From Hungatella sp. UBA7603 (GTDB lineage: Bacteria; Bacillota; Clostridia; Lachnospirales; Lachnospiraceae): a stretch of 64,000 nt of DNA. The translations under genes were made by a program, and so were the position numbers. The notes beneath the pieces are model-generated. The model ran no database searches. It saw only the letters and a program-made list of their open reading frames with translations, and was not told the origin of the DNA. Shown piece by piece: positions 56,900 to 64,000 of this stretch. Position 1 is the stretch's first letter; each line of letters begins with the position of its first letter. The stretch covers positions 145,987-209,986 of the forward strand of contig DLJZ01000029.1 in NCBI GenBank assembly GCA_002478865.1, in the 5' to 3' direction.

Positions 56900-56928
56900 A
56901 AAAAGGGCCACCGCATTAGCGACGACCC
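56900..56928 (-). terminator. Terminator of DUF4250 gene
   Basis: On the minus strand a 10-bp stem with G-T wobbles (arms 56905-56914 and 56919-56928) around a four-base loop, followed by five T. It lies between the DUF4250 gene and cls. Confidence 0.8.
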
Positions 56929-56958
56929 CAGCCTATCCCTTTTAGGGAATGTCCTAGC

Positions 56959-57138
56959 TTATATAAATTGATTTTTCTCTTTATTATAATGATAATCAAT
57001 GGCTTTTAATGTATGGATAATATCCGTTTCCAGAATGCCAAGACTTTGGCAGCAATCTTCCAGTGTAGGATAAAAGTCTCTTAACTGTGTATTCATATAG
57101 CTTAATAAAATAACTGGATCCTTTGGTATTTGAGTCAT
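56959..57138 (-). CDS. DUF4250 domain protein
   Basis: A 59-residue gene read from the minus strand: it begins MTQIPKDPVILLSYMNTQLR and ends YHYNKEKNQFI. The IPKDP start, LLSYMNTQLRD and a Tyr-Asn-containing C-terminus match the DUF4250 family of short Firmicutes proteins of unknown function. A ribosome site AGGAG lies 7 bases upstream. The longer open frame at 56996-57178 on the same strand is in another frame and is not the gene. Confidence 0.85.
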   Translation of the reverse strand: MTQIPKDPVILLSYMNTQLRDFYPTLEDCCQSLGILETDIIHTLKAIDYHYNKEKNQFI

Positions 57139-57168
57139 AAATTTTCTCCTGCCTTTTAATTATATATG

Positions 57169-57197
57169 ATTTTAGCATAGTTATCCTTGATTTTCAA
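57169..57197 (-). promoter_or_regulatory. Promoter of DUF4250 gene
   Basis: On the minus strand TTGAAA (57192-57197), 17 bases ending in TGC, TAAAAT (57169-57174), so both -35 and extended -10 are present. Confidence 0.75.
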
Positions 57198-57226
57198 TAA
57201 ATGACCTGTACGAATGGAAAAAGAAG

Positions 57227-57235
57227 TGCTACAAT
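57227..57235 (+). promoter_or_regulatory. Extended -10 promoter of asparaginase gene
   Basis: TGCTACAAT at 57227-57235, 31 bases upstream of the start codon, divergent from the DUF4250 promoter. Confidence 0.6.
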
Positions 57236-57266
57236 CAGGTTCAGAATCTTTCAGGAGGTAATCTCA

Positions 57267-58271
57267 ATGAAAAAAATACTAATGCTAGGCACAGGTGGAA
57301 CCATCGCCTGTAAGCGGGGCGATTCCGGGTTAAAGCCTCTTTTGACTTCCAATGAACTGCTCTCATACGTCCCGGATGCAAAACATTTTTGTCAGGCAGA
57401 CAGCATTCAAATCTTAAATATCGACAGCACCAATATGCAGCCTAAGCACTGGCTTATTATAGCAAAGGCAATTGAAAGTCACTACTATGATTATGACGGT
57501 TTCGTCATCTGCCACGGCACAGATACCATGGCTTATACAGCGGCTGCCTTGTCTTACCTCATTCAAAATTCACAAAAACCCATCGTGATTACCGGAGCTC
57601 AAAAGCCCATTGATATGGAAAATACAGATGCCCGCACCAATCTTTTTGACAGTCTTTGCTTTGCTAGCGATGACAGAGCTCATGGGGTGACGATCGTATT
57701 TGATGGCAAAGCCATTGCTGGAACAAGAGGAAAGAAAGTCCGAACAAAAAGCTATAATGCCTTTTCCAGCATAAACTTTCCTTATATTGCGACCATTCAG
57801 GATGGACATGTTATATTTTACCTTGATGACAAAAAAACATACTCTGGGGAACTACAAATTTATCAAGATCTAAATCCGAATGTGGCTCTTATGAAGCTAA
57901 TCCCTTCTATGGGGGCCAATGCTCTTGATTATATGGCAGAACATTATGACGCAGTCATCATTGAATCGTTTGGAGTCGGTGGACTTCCTTCTTATGATTC
58001 TGGAGACTTTTACAATGCCATAGAAAAATGGATTTCTCTTGGAAAGACCGTGGTTATGACTACTCAGGTGACCAATGAGGGAAGCAATATGTCCGTTTAT
58101 GAGGTGGGACATTCCATAAAAAAAGAATTTGGACTTTTAGAGGCTTATGATATGACGCTGGAAGCTACCGTTACAAAGCTTATGTGGATCCTCGGACATA
58201 CTCAGGATCAAGAAACGATTCGCGAGATGTTTTATCACACGGTGAACAGAGATATTTTGTGGAAAGCATAA
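57267..58271 (+). CDS. ansA: L-asparaginase (type I)
   Basis: Hydrolyses asparagine to aspartate and ammonia. The 334 residues hold both catalytic threonine motifs, LGTGGTIAC near the start and VICHGTDTMAYTAAALS, plus the Lys in TGAQKP. No signal peptide, so the cytoplasmic type. The start at 57267 follows CAGGAGG. Monocistronic. Confidence 0.93.
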   Translation: MKKILMLGTGGTIACKRGDSGLKPLLTSNELLSYVPDAKHFCQADSIQILNIDSTNMQPKHWLIIAKAIESHYYDYDGFVICHGTDTMAYTAAALSYLIQNSQKPIVITGAQKPIDMENTDARTNLFDSLCFASDDRAHGVTIVFDGKAIAGTRGKKVRTKSYNAFSSINFPYIATIQDGHVIFYLDDKKTYSGELQIYQDLNPNVALMKLIPSMGANALDYMAEHYDAVIIESFGVGGLPSYDSGDFYNAIEKWISLGKTVVMTTQVTNEGSNMSVYEVGHSIKKEFGLLEAYDMTLEATVTKLMWILGHTQDQETIREMFYHTVNRDILWKA

Positions 58272-58279
58272 CATGAAAA

Positions 58280-58325
58280 TACCCCCATACAGGACTTTTT
58301 AATTTCAATGTCCTATATAGGGGTA
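58280..58325. terminator. Hairpin between ansA and clpB
   Basis: Arms 58280-58295 and 58310-58325 pair with two mismatches, with a T-rich loop. T tracts outside are weak on both strands; it probably serves both convergent genes. Confidence 0.55.
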
Positions 58326-58332
58326 GTATTCC

Positions 58333-60921
58333 TTAATCCAGATAAGCGGTCAGCCCGGTGCTGTCCTTAGATGCATCCACTACAATTCGGCTGCCTGCTC
58401 TAATTTCATCACTTAATATAATTCTTGCTGCCAGGGTCTCCACGTGCTTTTGCAAGTACCGTTTTAATGGACGTGCTCCGTACGCAGGATCATATCCCTG
58501 GTCTACCACAATCTCTTTTGCAGCTTCTGTGAGTTCTATCTTAAAATCACGATCCTGCAGTCGTTTGTTTAGATCTGTCATGAGAAGATCAATGATTCCA
58601 CCAATATTTTCCTTGTTTAATGGTTTAAATAGAATAATCTCATCCAGACGGTTTAGAAATTCAGGACGGAAATGGTCTCTTAAGCCATTCATGACCATAA
58701 CCTTTGCATTCTCCATAATCTCTCCGCCTTCATCAATTCCTGAAAGTAGGTACTGGGAGCCGATGTTTGAAGTCATGATGATAATGGTATTTTTAAAGTT
58801 AACCGTCTTGCCTGTGGAATCAGTAATTCGTCCATCGTCAAGAACCTGTAGCAACACATTGAATACATCTGGGTGCGCCTTTTCTACCTCGTCGAACAAC
58901 ACCACGGAATACGGTTTTCTACGAACTGCTTCCGTAAGCTGGCCTCCTTCGTCATAACCTACATATCCAGGAGGTGCTCCGATTAAGCGAGATACGGAGT
59001 GCTTTTCCATATATTCACTCATATCGATTCTGACAATGTTATTCTCATCATCAAATAAATTCTCCGCCAATGCCTTTGCAAGCTCTGTCTTACCCACGCC
59101 GGTAGGTCCTAAAAATAGGAACGAACCAATGGGTTTCGTTGGATCCTTGATTCCAGCTTTAGATCGGATGATGGCCTCAGTTACCTTTATGACCGCCTCT
59201 TCCTGACCGATGACCCGTTTATGGAGTTCTTCATCTAAATGAAGGGTTTTATTTCTCTCACTTTCCGTAAGCCTGGATACTGGGATTCCGGTCCACTTGG
59301 AAACAATTCTTGAAATCTCTTCTTCCGTTACATTTTCATGGACCAGACTGAGATCTTGATTTTTAACTCGTTCTTCTTCCTCTTCCAAAGCTTTTTGAAG
59401 CTGTGGCAGCTTCCCATATTGAAGCTCTGCTGCCCGATTTAGATCATATTTTTGCTGGGCGTCTTGAATCTCACGGTTTAAATTCTCGATCTCTTCTCTC
59501 AGAGAAGACAGGCGATCCACAGAAGCTTTTTCATTCTCCCACTGGGCTTTTTGTGATGCAAATTCATCATGGAGTTCAGCAAGTTCTTTCTGAAGCTCTG
59601 ATAAACGTTCCTGGCTTAAATGATCCGTTTCTCTTTTCAGAGCCGCTTCTTCTATTTCCATTTGCATGATTCTTCTAGAAAGCTGATCTAGCTCCGCTGG
59701 CATGGAATCAAGCTCTGTCTTTATCATGGCGCAGGCTTCGTCAACAAGGTCAATGGCTTTATCTGGCAAAAACCGTTCGCTGATATAGCGGTCAGACAGG
59801 ATTGCTGCCGACACCAGTGCTGAGTCTGTGATTTTCACTCCATGATAAACTTCATACCGTTCTTTTAACCCTCTTAAGATAGAGATCGTATCCTCTACTG
59901 TTGGTTCATCTACCATAACTGGCTGGAACCGACGCTCCAGGGCAGGATCTTTTTCAATATACTGTCGGTATTCATCAAGGGTGGTTGCGCCGATACAGTG
60001 AAGTTCTCCTCTTGCCAACATTGGCTTTAGCATATTTCCTGCATCCATAGAGCCTTCCGTTTTTCCGGCTCCCACTATGGTATGAAGCTCATCGATGAAT
60101 AGGATGACCTGCCCGTCGCTTTTTTTCACTTCGTCCAGAACTGCTTTTAGACGCTCCTCAAATTCTCCCCTGTATTTGGCACCTGCAAGCAAGGCTCCCA
60201 TATCTAGTGCAAACAGCATCTTATCTTTTAGCCCTTCCGGTACATCTCCACGGACAATTCTCTGAGCAAGCCCCTCTACCACTGCGGTTTTGCCGACTCC
60301 AGGCTCACCAATTAAAACTGGGTTATTCTTGGTCTTTCTAGATAGAATACGGACCACGTTGCGGATCTCACTGTCTCTGCCAATGACTGGGTCAAGCTTC
60401 TGCTCCCTGGCACGTTCTACCATATCGTAACCATATTTCGTTAAGGTGTCATAGGTTGCTTCTGGATTATCATTTACAACCCTTTGATTTCCTCTGACTG
60501 TGGAAAGTGCCTGTAAAAAGTTCTCTTTTGTGACTCCATAGGTTTTTAACAGTTCTTTTAATGCTTTTGAGGGCTGTTTTAAAATGGCGAGGAATAAGTG
60601 TTCCACAGAAACGTATTCATCTCCCATTCCCTTTGCCTCATCCTCTGCGCTGATCAATACCTTGTTTAGGTCATTGCTGATGTAGAGCTGGCCTCCACTT
60701 ACTTTGGGTAGCTTCTGAATGGCCTGAATCGTTTCATTTAAGAACTGCTCTTTTTGTATGTTCATTTTCGTGATAAGCTTTAATATCAGACTATCTTCAA
60801 TGGTCAGAAGACTATAGAGTAAATGCTCTTGCTCGATTTGCTGGTTCCCGTATTCATAAGCGAGTTTTTCACAGCACTGTACGGCCTCCATGGATTTTTG
60901 TGTGAATTTATTGATATTCAT
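58333..60921 (-). CDS. clpB: ATP-dependent disaggregase ClpB
   Basis: Hexameric Hsp100 chaperone that extracts proteins from aggregates with DnaK. The 862 residues show the N domain (1-145), first AAA with [13 protein letters not shown], the coiled-coil middle domain (about 400-520) that marks ClpB, and the second AAA with [16 protein letters not shown]. No zinc-finger or tyrosine-type ClpP loop is evident. No CIRCE element was seen upstream. Confidence 0.96.
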   Translation of the reverse strand: MNINKFTQKSMEAVQCCEKLAYEYGNQQIEQEHLLYSLLTIEDSLILKLITKMNIQKEQFLNETIQAIQKLPKVSGGQLYISNDLNKVLISAEDEAKGMGDEYVSVEHLFLAILKQPSKALKELLKTYGVTKENFLQALSTVRGNQRVVNDNPEATYDTLTKYGYDMVERAREQKLDPVIGRDSEIRNVVRILSRKTKNNPVLIGEPGVGKTAVVEGLAQRIVRGDVPEGLKDKMLFALDMGALLAGAKYRGEFEERLKAVLDEVKKSDGQVILFIDELHTIVGAGKTEGSMDAGNMLKPMLARGELHCIGATTLDEYRQYIEKDPALERRFQPVMVDEPTVEDTISILRGLKERYEVYHGVKITDSALVSAAILSDRYISERFLPDKAIDLVDEACAMIKTELDSMPAELDQLSRRIMQMEIEEAALKRETDHLSQERLSELQKELAELHDEFASQKAQWENEKASVDRLSSLREEIENLNREIQDAQQKYDLNRAAELQYGKLPQLQKALEEEEERVKNQDLSLVHENVTEEEISRIVSKWTGIPVSRLTESERNKTLHLDEELHKRVIGQEEAVIKVTEAIIRSKAGIKDPTKPIGSFLFLGPTGVGKTELAKALAENLFDDENNIVRIDMSEYMEKHSVSRLIGAPPGYVGYDEGGQLTEAVRRKPYSVVLFDEVEKAHPDVFNVLLQVLDDGRITDSTGKTVNFKNTIIIMTSNIGSQYLLSGIDEGGEIMENAKVMVMNGLRDHFRPEFLNRLDEIILFKPLNKENIGGIIDLLMTDLNKRLQDRDFKIELTEAAKEIVVDQGYDPAYGARPLKRYLQKHVETLAARIILSDEIRAGSRIVVDASKDSTGLTAYLD

Positions 60922-60976
60922 ATTAGCTTCCTCCTTTTATCCGGCTTTTAGAAGCGTTGTTTCTTGTTCTATATGT

Positions 60977-61005
60977 AATATAACAAACCATTTATCAAGT
61001 GTCAA
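60977..61005 (-). promoter_or_regulatory. Promoter of clpB
   Basis: On the minus strand TTGACA (61000-61005), 17 bases, TATATT (60977-60982). Confidence 0.8.
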
Positions 61006-61066
61006 GATATTTTCTATTAAATTCAAAAGGATTTCGGTCAAAAACCTTACGGTTCCCTTTACTGCA

Positions 61067-61095
61067 TTGTATTTTATACTATCTTCCCTTATAAT
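61067..61095 (+). promoter_or_regulatory. Promoter of wall-binding-repeat gene
   Basis: TTGTAT (61067-61072), 17 bases, TATAAT (61090-61095). Confidence 0.6.
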
Positions 61096-61143
61096 CGTAG
61101 ACAAAGATACGTTTATTACAAAAGTTAGGAGGTTGCTGTCCTT

Positions 61144-61680
61144 ATGAAATTACTACAACGCCAGATTTTTATGCGCTCCTTCGTGGCAATGACCGCCCTG
61201 TTTTTATTTCTCTTTACTGGTTCGCAACACAGCTTAAGTTTTGCCCATACAAAAGATGAATCCGTTTATATTTCGGGTAATTGGGTAGAAGATGAAGTCG
61301 GCTGGCGTTTTGTCAATCAGTGGAACCTTTCTTCCCCTGCTGGAGCATGGGTGGAATACCAGGGCAATTCCTATTATTTTATGGACAATGGATATATGGT
61401 CACCGGTTGGAAATATTTAAACAACCATTGGTACTTTTTCAACACGGAAAAAGGGAAACAAGAAGGGGCTATGGTAATCGGTTGGGTTCATGATCCAAAT
61501 TATAATGGCTCGTTTTATACCAATGAATATGGCATACTGTCAACTGGTTGGCATCGAGTGAGTGGATCCTGGTATTATTTTAACCAAAATCAGGACGGCG
61601 TACTCGGACTTATGGCTACGAATCGTATGGTAGATGGTTCTTATGTTGATGAAAAGGGCCGAATGAATGAAGTACGGTGA
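61144..61680 (+). CDS. Secreted protein with cell-wall-binding repeats
   Basis: A 178-residue secreted protein. The signal peptide (about 1-34) is followed by aromatic choline-binding-type repeats: YYFMDNGYMVTGWKYLNNHWYFF, then SFYTNEYGILSTGWHRVSGS and WYYFNQNQDG (motifs near 78-160). It has no enzymatic domain and no sortase signal. It probably sits on wall teichoic or other phosphocholine-bearing glycan; LicD at 21.5 kb could supply such a decoration. Confidence 0.88.
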   Translation: MKLLQRQIFMRSFVAMTALFLFLFTGSQHSLSFAHTKDESVYISGNWVEDEVGWRFVNQWNLSSPAGAWVEYQGNSYYFMDNGYMVTGWKYLNNHWYFFNTEKGKQEGAMVIGWVHDPNYNGSFYTNEYGILSTGWHRVSGSWYYFNQNQDGVLGLMATNRMVDGSYVDEKGRMNEVR

Positions 61681-61728
61681 TATTGGGTTTTAGATTACTT
61701 GGGTTGAGATGGTTTAAAGGTTGGCTTT

Positions 61729-61822
61729 AAAAAGGCTGCTGAAGATAAGAATTTATATTGGAAATTGCATGTAGGTATGTTTGCAATTTTCAATATAAAA
61801 AATTATTTCAGCAGCTTTTTTC
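61729..61822 (+). terminator. Long terminator hairpin
   Basis: An outer stem GCTGCTGAA/TTCAGCAGC (61735-61743 with 61807-61815) encloses a second 18-bp stem (61752-61769 with 61782-61799, one G-T). A run of T follows. It is 49 bases after the wall-binding gene. Confidence 0.8.
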
Positions 61823-61856
61823 TTGGTTTTTTATTATGGGGCTTATCTCATTCGTT

Positions 61857-62003
61857 TATCTTTGCCTATTATGCGAGTATATTATCTTTGCCTTTTGACT
61901 GTTACTTTTATATAAGCCTTTATTCTGTGCTTTTTATCTGAACTTTTGTTCTGTGGCTTTCTTCTAAACCTTTGTACTGAGTCTTTTATTTGACCTTTTA
62001 TTA
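61857..62003. repeat. Degenerate 13-base tandem repeat
   Basis: About eleven units with a period of 12-14 bases and the loose form CTTTTNTTCTGNN. The first units share TATCTTTGCC at 61857 and 61883, exactly 26 bases apart. It lies in the 348-base gap between the wall-binding gene and the oxidoreductase, which otherwise holds only the terminator hairpin. Confidence 0.6.
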
Positions 62004-62028
62004 CATTTTTTTAATTTAAAATTTAAAT

Positions 62029-63012
62029 TTATGATTCAAAAGGATATTGGATTCCCCATTGCTTTCTCAGTTCATCCATGATCTTCATTATATCAAGGGT
62101 TGCCTTATGAGGCATCTGGGGGCATTCAATCCAGCCGTTTTTGATAGCCTTTGCACTGGCTGTGATCTGATATTCATAGCCGGAGATCTGCTCTGGCCTT
62201 TCATATGACTCAATTAATTTTCGGCCCACATCATAAACTTTTATTGTCTCAAAGTTATTGATATTTTCAATCACCATAAATCCTTTTGTTCCATATATAA
62301 TGCCCTGGCGATCTGAGAGAACCCGTAAGGAGCTATTTAACACAGCCATTTTACCACCTGGATAGCACAGGGTGATACAGTTTTGTGCGTCAATGCCAGT
62401 TTCCGTTTTTATCACGCTGGATTGAATGTCTGTAATTTCATCGCCAAAAATAAGAGAAGCAAAATTAAGGGTATACACGCCCACATCAAGAAGAGCACCT
62501 CCCGCAAGCTCAGGCTCTATTAATCTAGGCTTTTTGGAAATCAGATAGCAGAGATTTGCCGTAAGGGTCATTGGTTCTCCAATCACACCGCTACTTAATA
62601 CTTTTTTAATGGTTTCAACCATAGGCATATAACGTATCCACATAGCTTCTGTAATCAGAAGATTTTTTTCTTCTGCCAGAGTGATCATTTCCTTTGCTTG
62701 CTCATAATTAGCTGCAAAAGACTTTTCACAAAGTACATGCTTTCCATTTTCCAAACATAACTTTGCATTTTTGCAATGTTCGGAATGGGGAGTTGCAATA
62801 TAGATAAGTTCAATTTCCGGATCTTTTACCATTTCCTCATAAGTCCCATAAGCCTTTTTAATAGAAAATCGTGCTGCAAACTCTTGTGCTTTTTCAATAC
62901 TTCTGGAAGCGATGCCAATAAGTTCGACATCAGGCATTTTTACCATCGTATCTGCTAAAATTGATGCAATTCCACCTGCTCCTATAATTCCTATTTTTAT
63001 TGTTTCCATCAT
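62029..63012 (-). CDS. Gfo/Idh/MocA family oxidoreductase
   Basis: A 327-residue NAD(P)-dependent dehydrogenase. The Rossmann start IGIIGAGGIASILAD and the CEKSFAAN motif (EKP-like with Lys) are present, followed by the C-terminal substrate domain with GGALLDVGVYTLNFASLIFG. The family handles sugars, inositols or dihydrodiols; the closest layout is that of dihydrodiol-dehydrogenase-like members. Two ATG codons (63012, 63009) follow AGGAGG. It starts 38 bases after srtB. Confidence 0.9.
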   Translation of the reverse strand: MMETIKIGIIGAGGIASILADTMVKMPDVELIGIASRSIEKAQEFAARFSIKKAYGTYEEMVKDPEIELIYIATPHSEHCKNAKLCLENGKHVLCEKSFAANYEQAKEMITLAEEKNLLITEAMWIRYMPMVETIKKVLSSGVIGEPMTLTANLCYLISKKPRLIEPELAGGALLDVGVYTLNFASLIFGDEITDIQSSVIKTETGIDAQNCITLCYPGGKMAVLNSSLRVLSDRQGIIYGTKGFMVIENINNFETIKVYDVGRKLIESYERPEQISGYEYQITASAKAIKNGWIECPQMPHKATLDIMKIMDELRKQWGIQYPFES

Positions 63013-63050
63013 TATTGACCTCCTTGATTTTGTCATTTTACCAAGTATCG

Positions 63051-63857
63051 TTAATTTTCAGTATAGCATAATAAGGCGGCCTGTACAATCATTCTCTCTG
63101 CTGACCCATGGCAAGTAGATAAGGTGATTAGGCTATCGATAGGAGCTGGCATGCAAGAAGTCGAATAGATTGATTTTTCTTTCATACTAAGTATAAATTT
63201 TTCTTTCTCTCTCTGGCTGACAAATTCTGACTCATAACTATTCAGGTCATTTTCATCTGTGATCTGAACCGAATAAATCTCGGCCTGATACCACTGTCCC
63301 TTATCATAAATTTGAATATTTTGATGGTCCTTATAAAATTCCTGGCTCTTATATTTCTTTAGATCTGCAAACATAGTTCCGTCCTTCATATTATGGCCGA
63401 ATATTACTAAATTACCATCTCCAGGTTCAGGAGAATCTTCTTGTATGAAAAGACTGCCGCTGGGGTTTTCAGTGCCAAAAAAAGTGTGGTTTAAATAGTA
63501 GCCAGGATATCGGTTTCTTACCACCGGATAATTAATAGACGTTCCCGGAATGGAGATCCATAATAAATAATCTGGATTGATTTCTTTGAGAGACTCTTCT
63601 GCTGTTTTGGTTTTAACTTTAGAGCTGAGCATATTGAACTGATTATTCCAAATGCCTTTTTCTAAATTTGTGTATTCTTGTCTGGCGTCTTTGTATGTAA
63701 TTACACGCTGGATCAGCTTTGTGGCAAACACCAAAAACATAGTGAGCCATAGAGTGAACATGCAGACTTTGAACAGATTTATTGACTTTACAAAGAGCAA
63801 AGGTGAAGGCAAGGGCTTTCTACTGCGCTTTATATGCTTTATATACTTTTGATTCAT
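63051..63857 (-). CDS. srtB: Class B sortase
   Basis: A membrane transpeptidase that anchors proteins to peptidoglycan. The 268-residue form has an N-terminal membrane helix (about 30-55), the catalytic His in VIFGHNMKDGTMF, Cys in TLSTCHGSAERMIVQA and a downstream Arg in the same motif. No NPxTG-type substrate lies in the window. The ATG at 63857 lacks a ribosome site; a GTG at 63887 with AAGGAA just before it is an alternative start adding 10 residues. Confidence 0.9.
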   Translation of the reverse strand: MNQKYIKHIKRSRKPLPSPLLFVKSINLFKVCMFTLWLTMFLVFATKLIQRVITYKDARQEYTNLEKGIWNNQFNMLSSKVKTKTAEESLKEINPDYLLWISIPGTSINYPVVRNRYPGYYLNHTFFGTENPSGSLFIQEDSPEPGDGNLVIFGHNMKDGTMFADLKKYKSQEFYKDHQNIQIYDKGQWYQAEIYSVQITDENDLNSYESEFVSQREKEKFILSMKEKSIYSTSCMPAPIDSLITLSTCHGSAERMIVQAALLCYTEN

Positions 63858-63938
63858 AGAGTGAAATATTAAAATAGTCCACCTCACTTCCTTATTGTTT
63901 TTCTGTTACTATAATTTATTTTCAAGAGCTTTGAAGGG

Positions 63939-63962
63939 CTATGTTCCCATAAGGGAACATAG
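63939..63962. other. Perfect inverted repeat near window end
   Basis: CTATGTTCCC and GGGAACATAG form a 10-bp stem with a four-base loop upstream of srtB. No T run follows on either strand, so an operator is as likely as a terminator. Confidence 0.5.
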
Positions 63963-64000
63963 CATTGTTTGTATGGCAGTCTTTTAATAAACCACCTGCT

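Noticed and set aside
56996..57178. 60-residue minus-strand open frame
   Set aside because: It overlaps the better supported DUF4250 gene in another frame and starts inside that gene's promoter.
58358..58957. 199-residue open frame on the plus strand inside clpB
   Set aside because: It is the antisense shadow of a strongly conserved gene, is Ser/Arg-rich without a family motif, and has no ribosome site.
61021..61060. CtsR or CIRCE heat-shock operator upstream of clpB
   Set aside because: Only one GGTCAAA heptad (61036-61042) is present and the tandem partner is missing; no CIRCE inverted repeat is seen.
63939..63962. LexA/DinR box
   Set aside because: The half-sites read GTTCCC/GGGAAC, the reverse of the GAAC-N4-GTTC form.
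1..64000. tRNA, rRNA, CRISPR arrays, insertion sequences or attachment sites
   Set aside because: Looked for on both strands by eye; no cloverleaf, regular spaced repeats, transposase motif or target duplication was found.

Overview
This window looks like chromosomal core of a low-to-mid GC, spore-forming, monoderm Clostridia, most likely a Lachnospiraceae (Lacrimispora / Lachnoclostridium-like) organism. The grounds are spoIIR, a class B sortase, a cell-wall-binding-repeat protein, type III glutamine synthetase, DUF1934, DUF4250 and DUF624 proteins, strong AGGAGG ribosome sites and consensus sigma-A promoters. The genus is inference. No rRNA, tRNA, CRISPR array, insertion sequence or complete prophage was seen. 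About four fifths of the genes lie on the minus strand.

Layout. 1-3.2 kb: sodA, then a wall-precursor operon ddl-murI-DUF1934. 3.2-11.2 kb: spoIIR, then a TetR-controlled RND efflux operon (tetR, adaptor, RND pump, two tandem TolC-like proteins), which is unexpected in a monoderm. 11.3-16.8 kb: ispE-gntR-small acidic protein, a small alarmone synthetase, a DUF624 protein, a membrane-anchored unknown, a GNAT enzyme and a cyclophilin. 16.8-20.6 kb: a possible small RNA, a choloylglycine-hydrolase-family enzyme paired with an alanine/glycine symporter, and a zinc-phospholipase-C-like protein. 21.5-26.4 kb: a surface-polysaccharide operon with the first three steps of the CDP-3,6-dideoxyhexose pathway (rfbF, rfbG, rfbH), a glycosyltransferase and LicD. 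26.5-37.3 kb: M42 peptidase, an orphan phage-type lysozyme with a structured leader, a DUF3298-like lipoprotein, glnN, fba, a MATE pump, thrC and sfsA. 37.4-40.5 kb: a YdjI-YdjG-YdjH-like membrane module. 40.6-47.6 kb: endonuclease IV, then an ABC transporter, an 823-residue envelope protein and a two-component system in one operon. 47.7-52.8 kb: ppk1, ppx and a DUF815 ATPase. 52.9-57.1 kb: pheA, plsC, a CmpB-like membrane protein, cls and a short DUF4250 gene. 57.2-64 kb: asparaginase, clpB, a choline-binding-type protein, an oxidoreductase and sortase B.

How it works together. Much of the window serves the envelope: wall precursors, surface sugars, phospholipid synthesis, efflux and membrane stress sensing. 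A second theme is stress and nutrient signalling: (p)ppGpp synthetase, polyphosphate kinase and exopolyphosphatase, ClpB, glutamine synthetase. The least explained systems are the RND/TolC operon in a monoderm, the CDP-dideoxyhexose genes without the E3 reductase or a terminal epimerase/reductase, and the two-component/ABC/823-residue operon. All coordinates include the stop codon. Product calls rest on motif recognition by eye; no database search was run.
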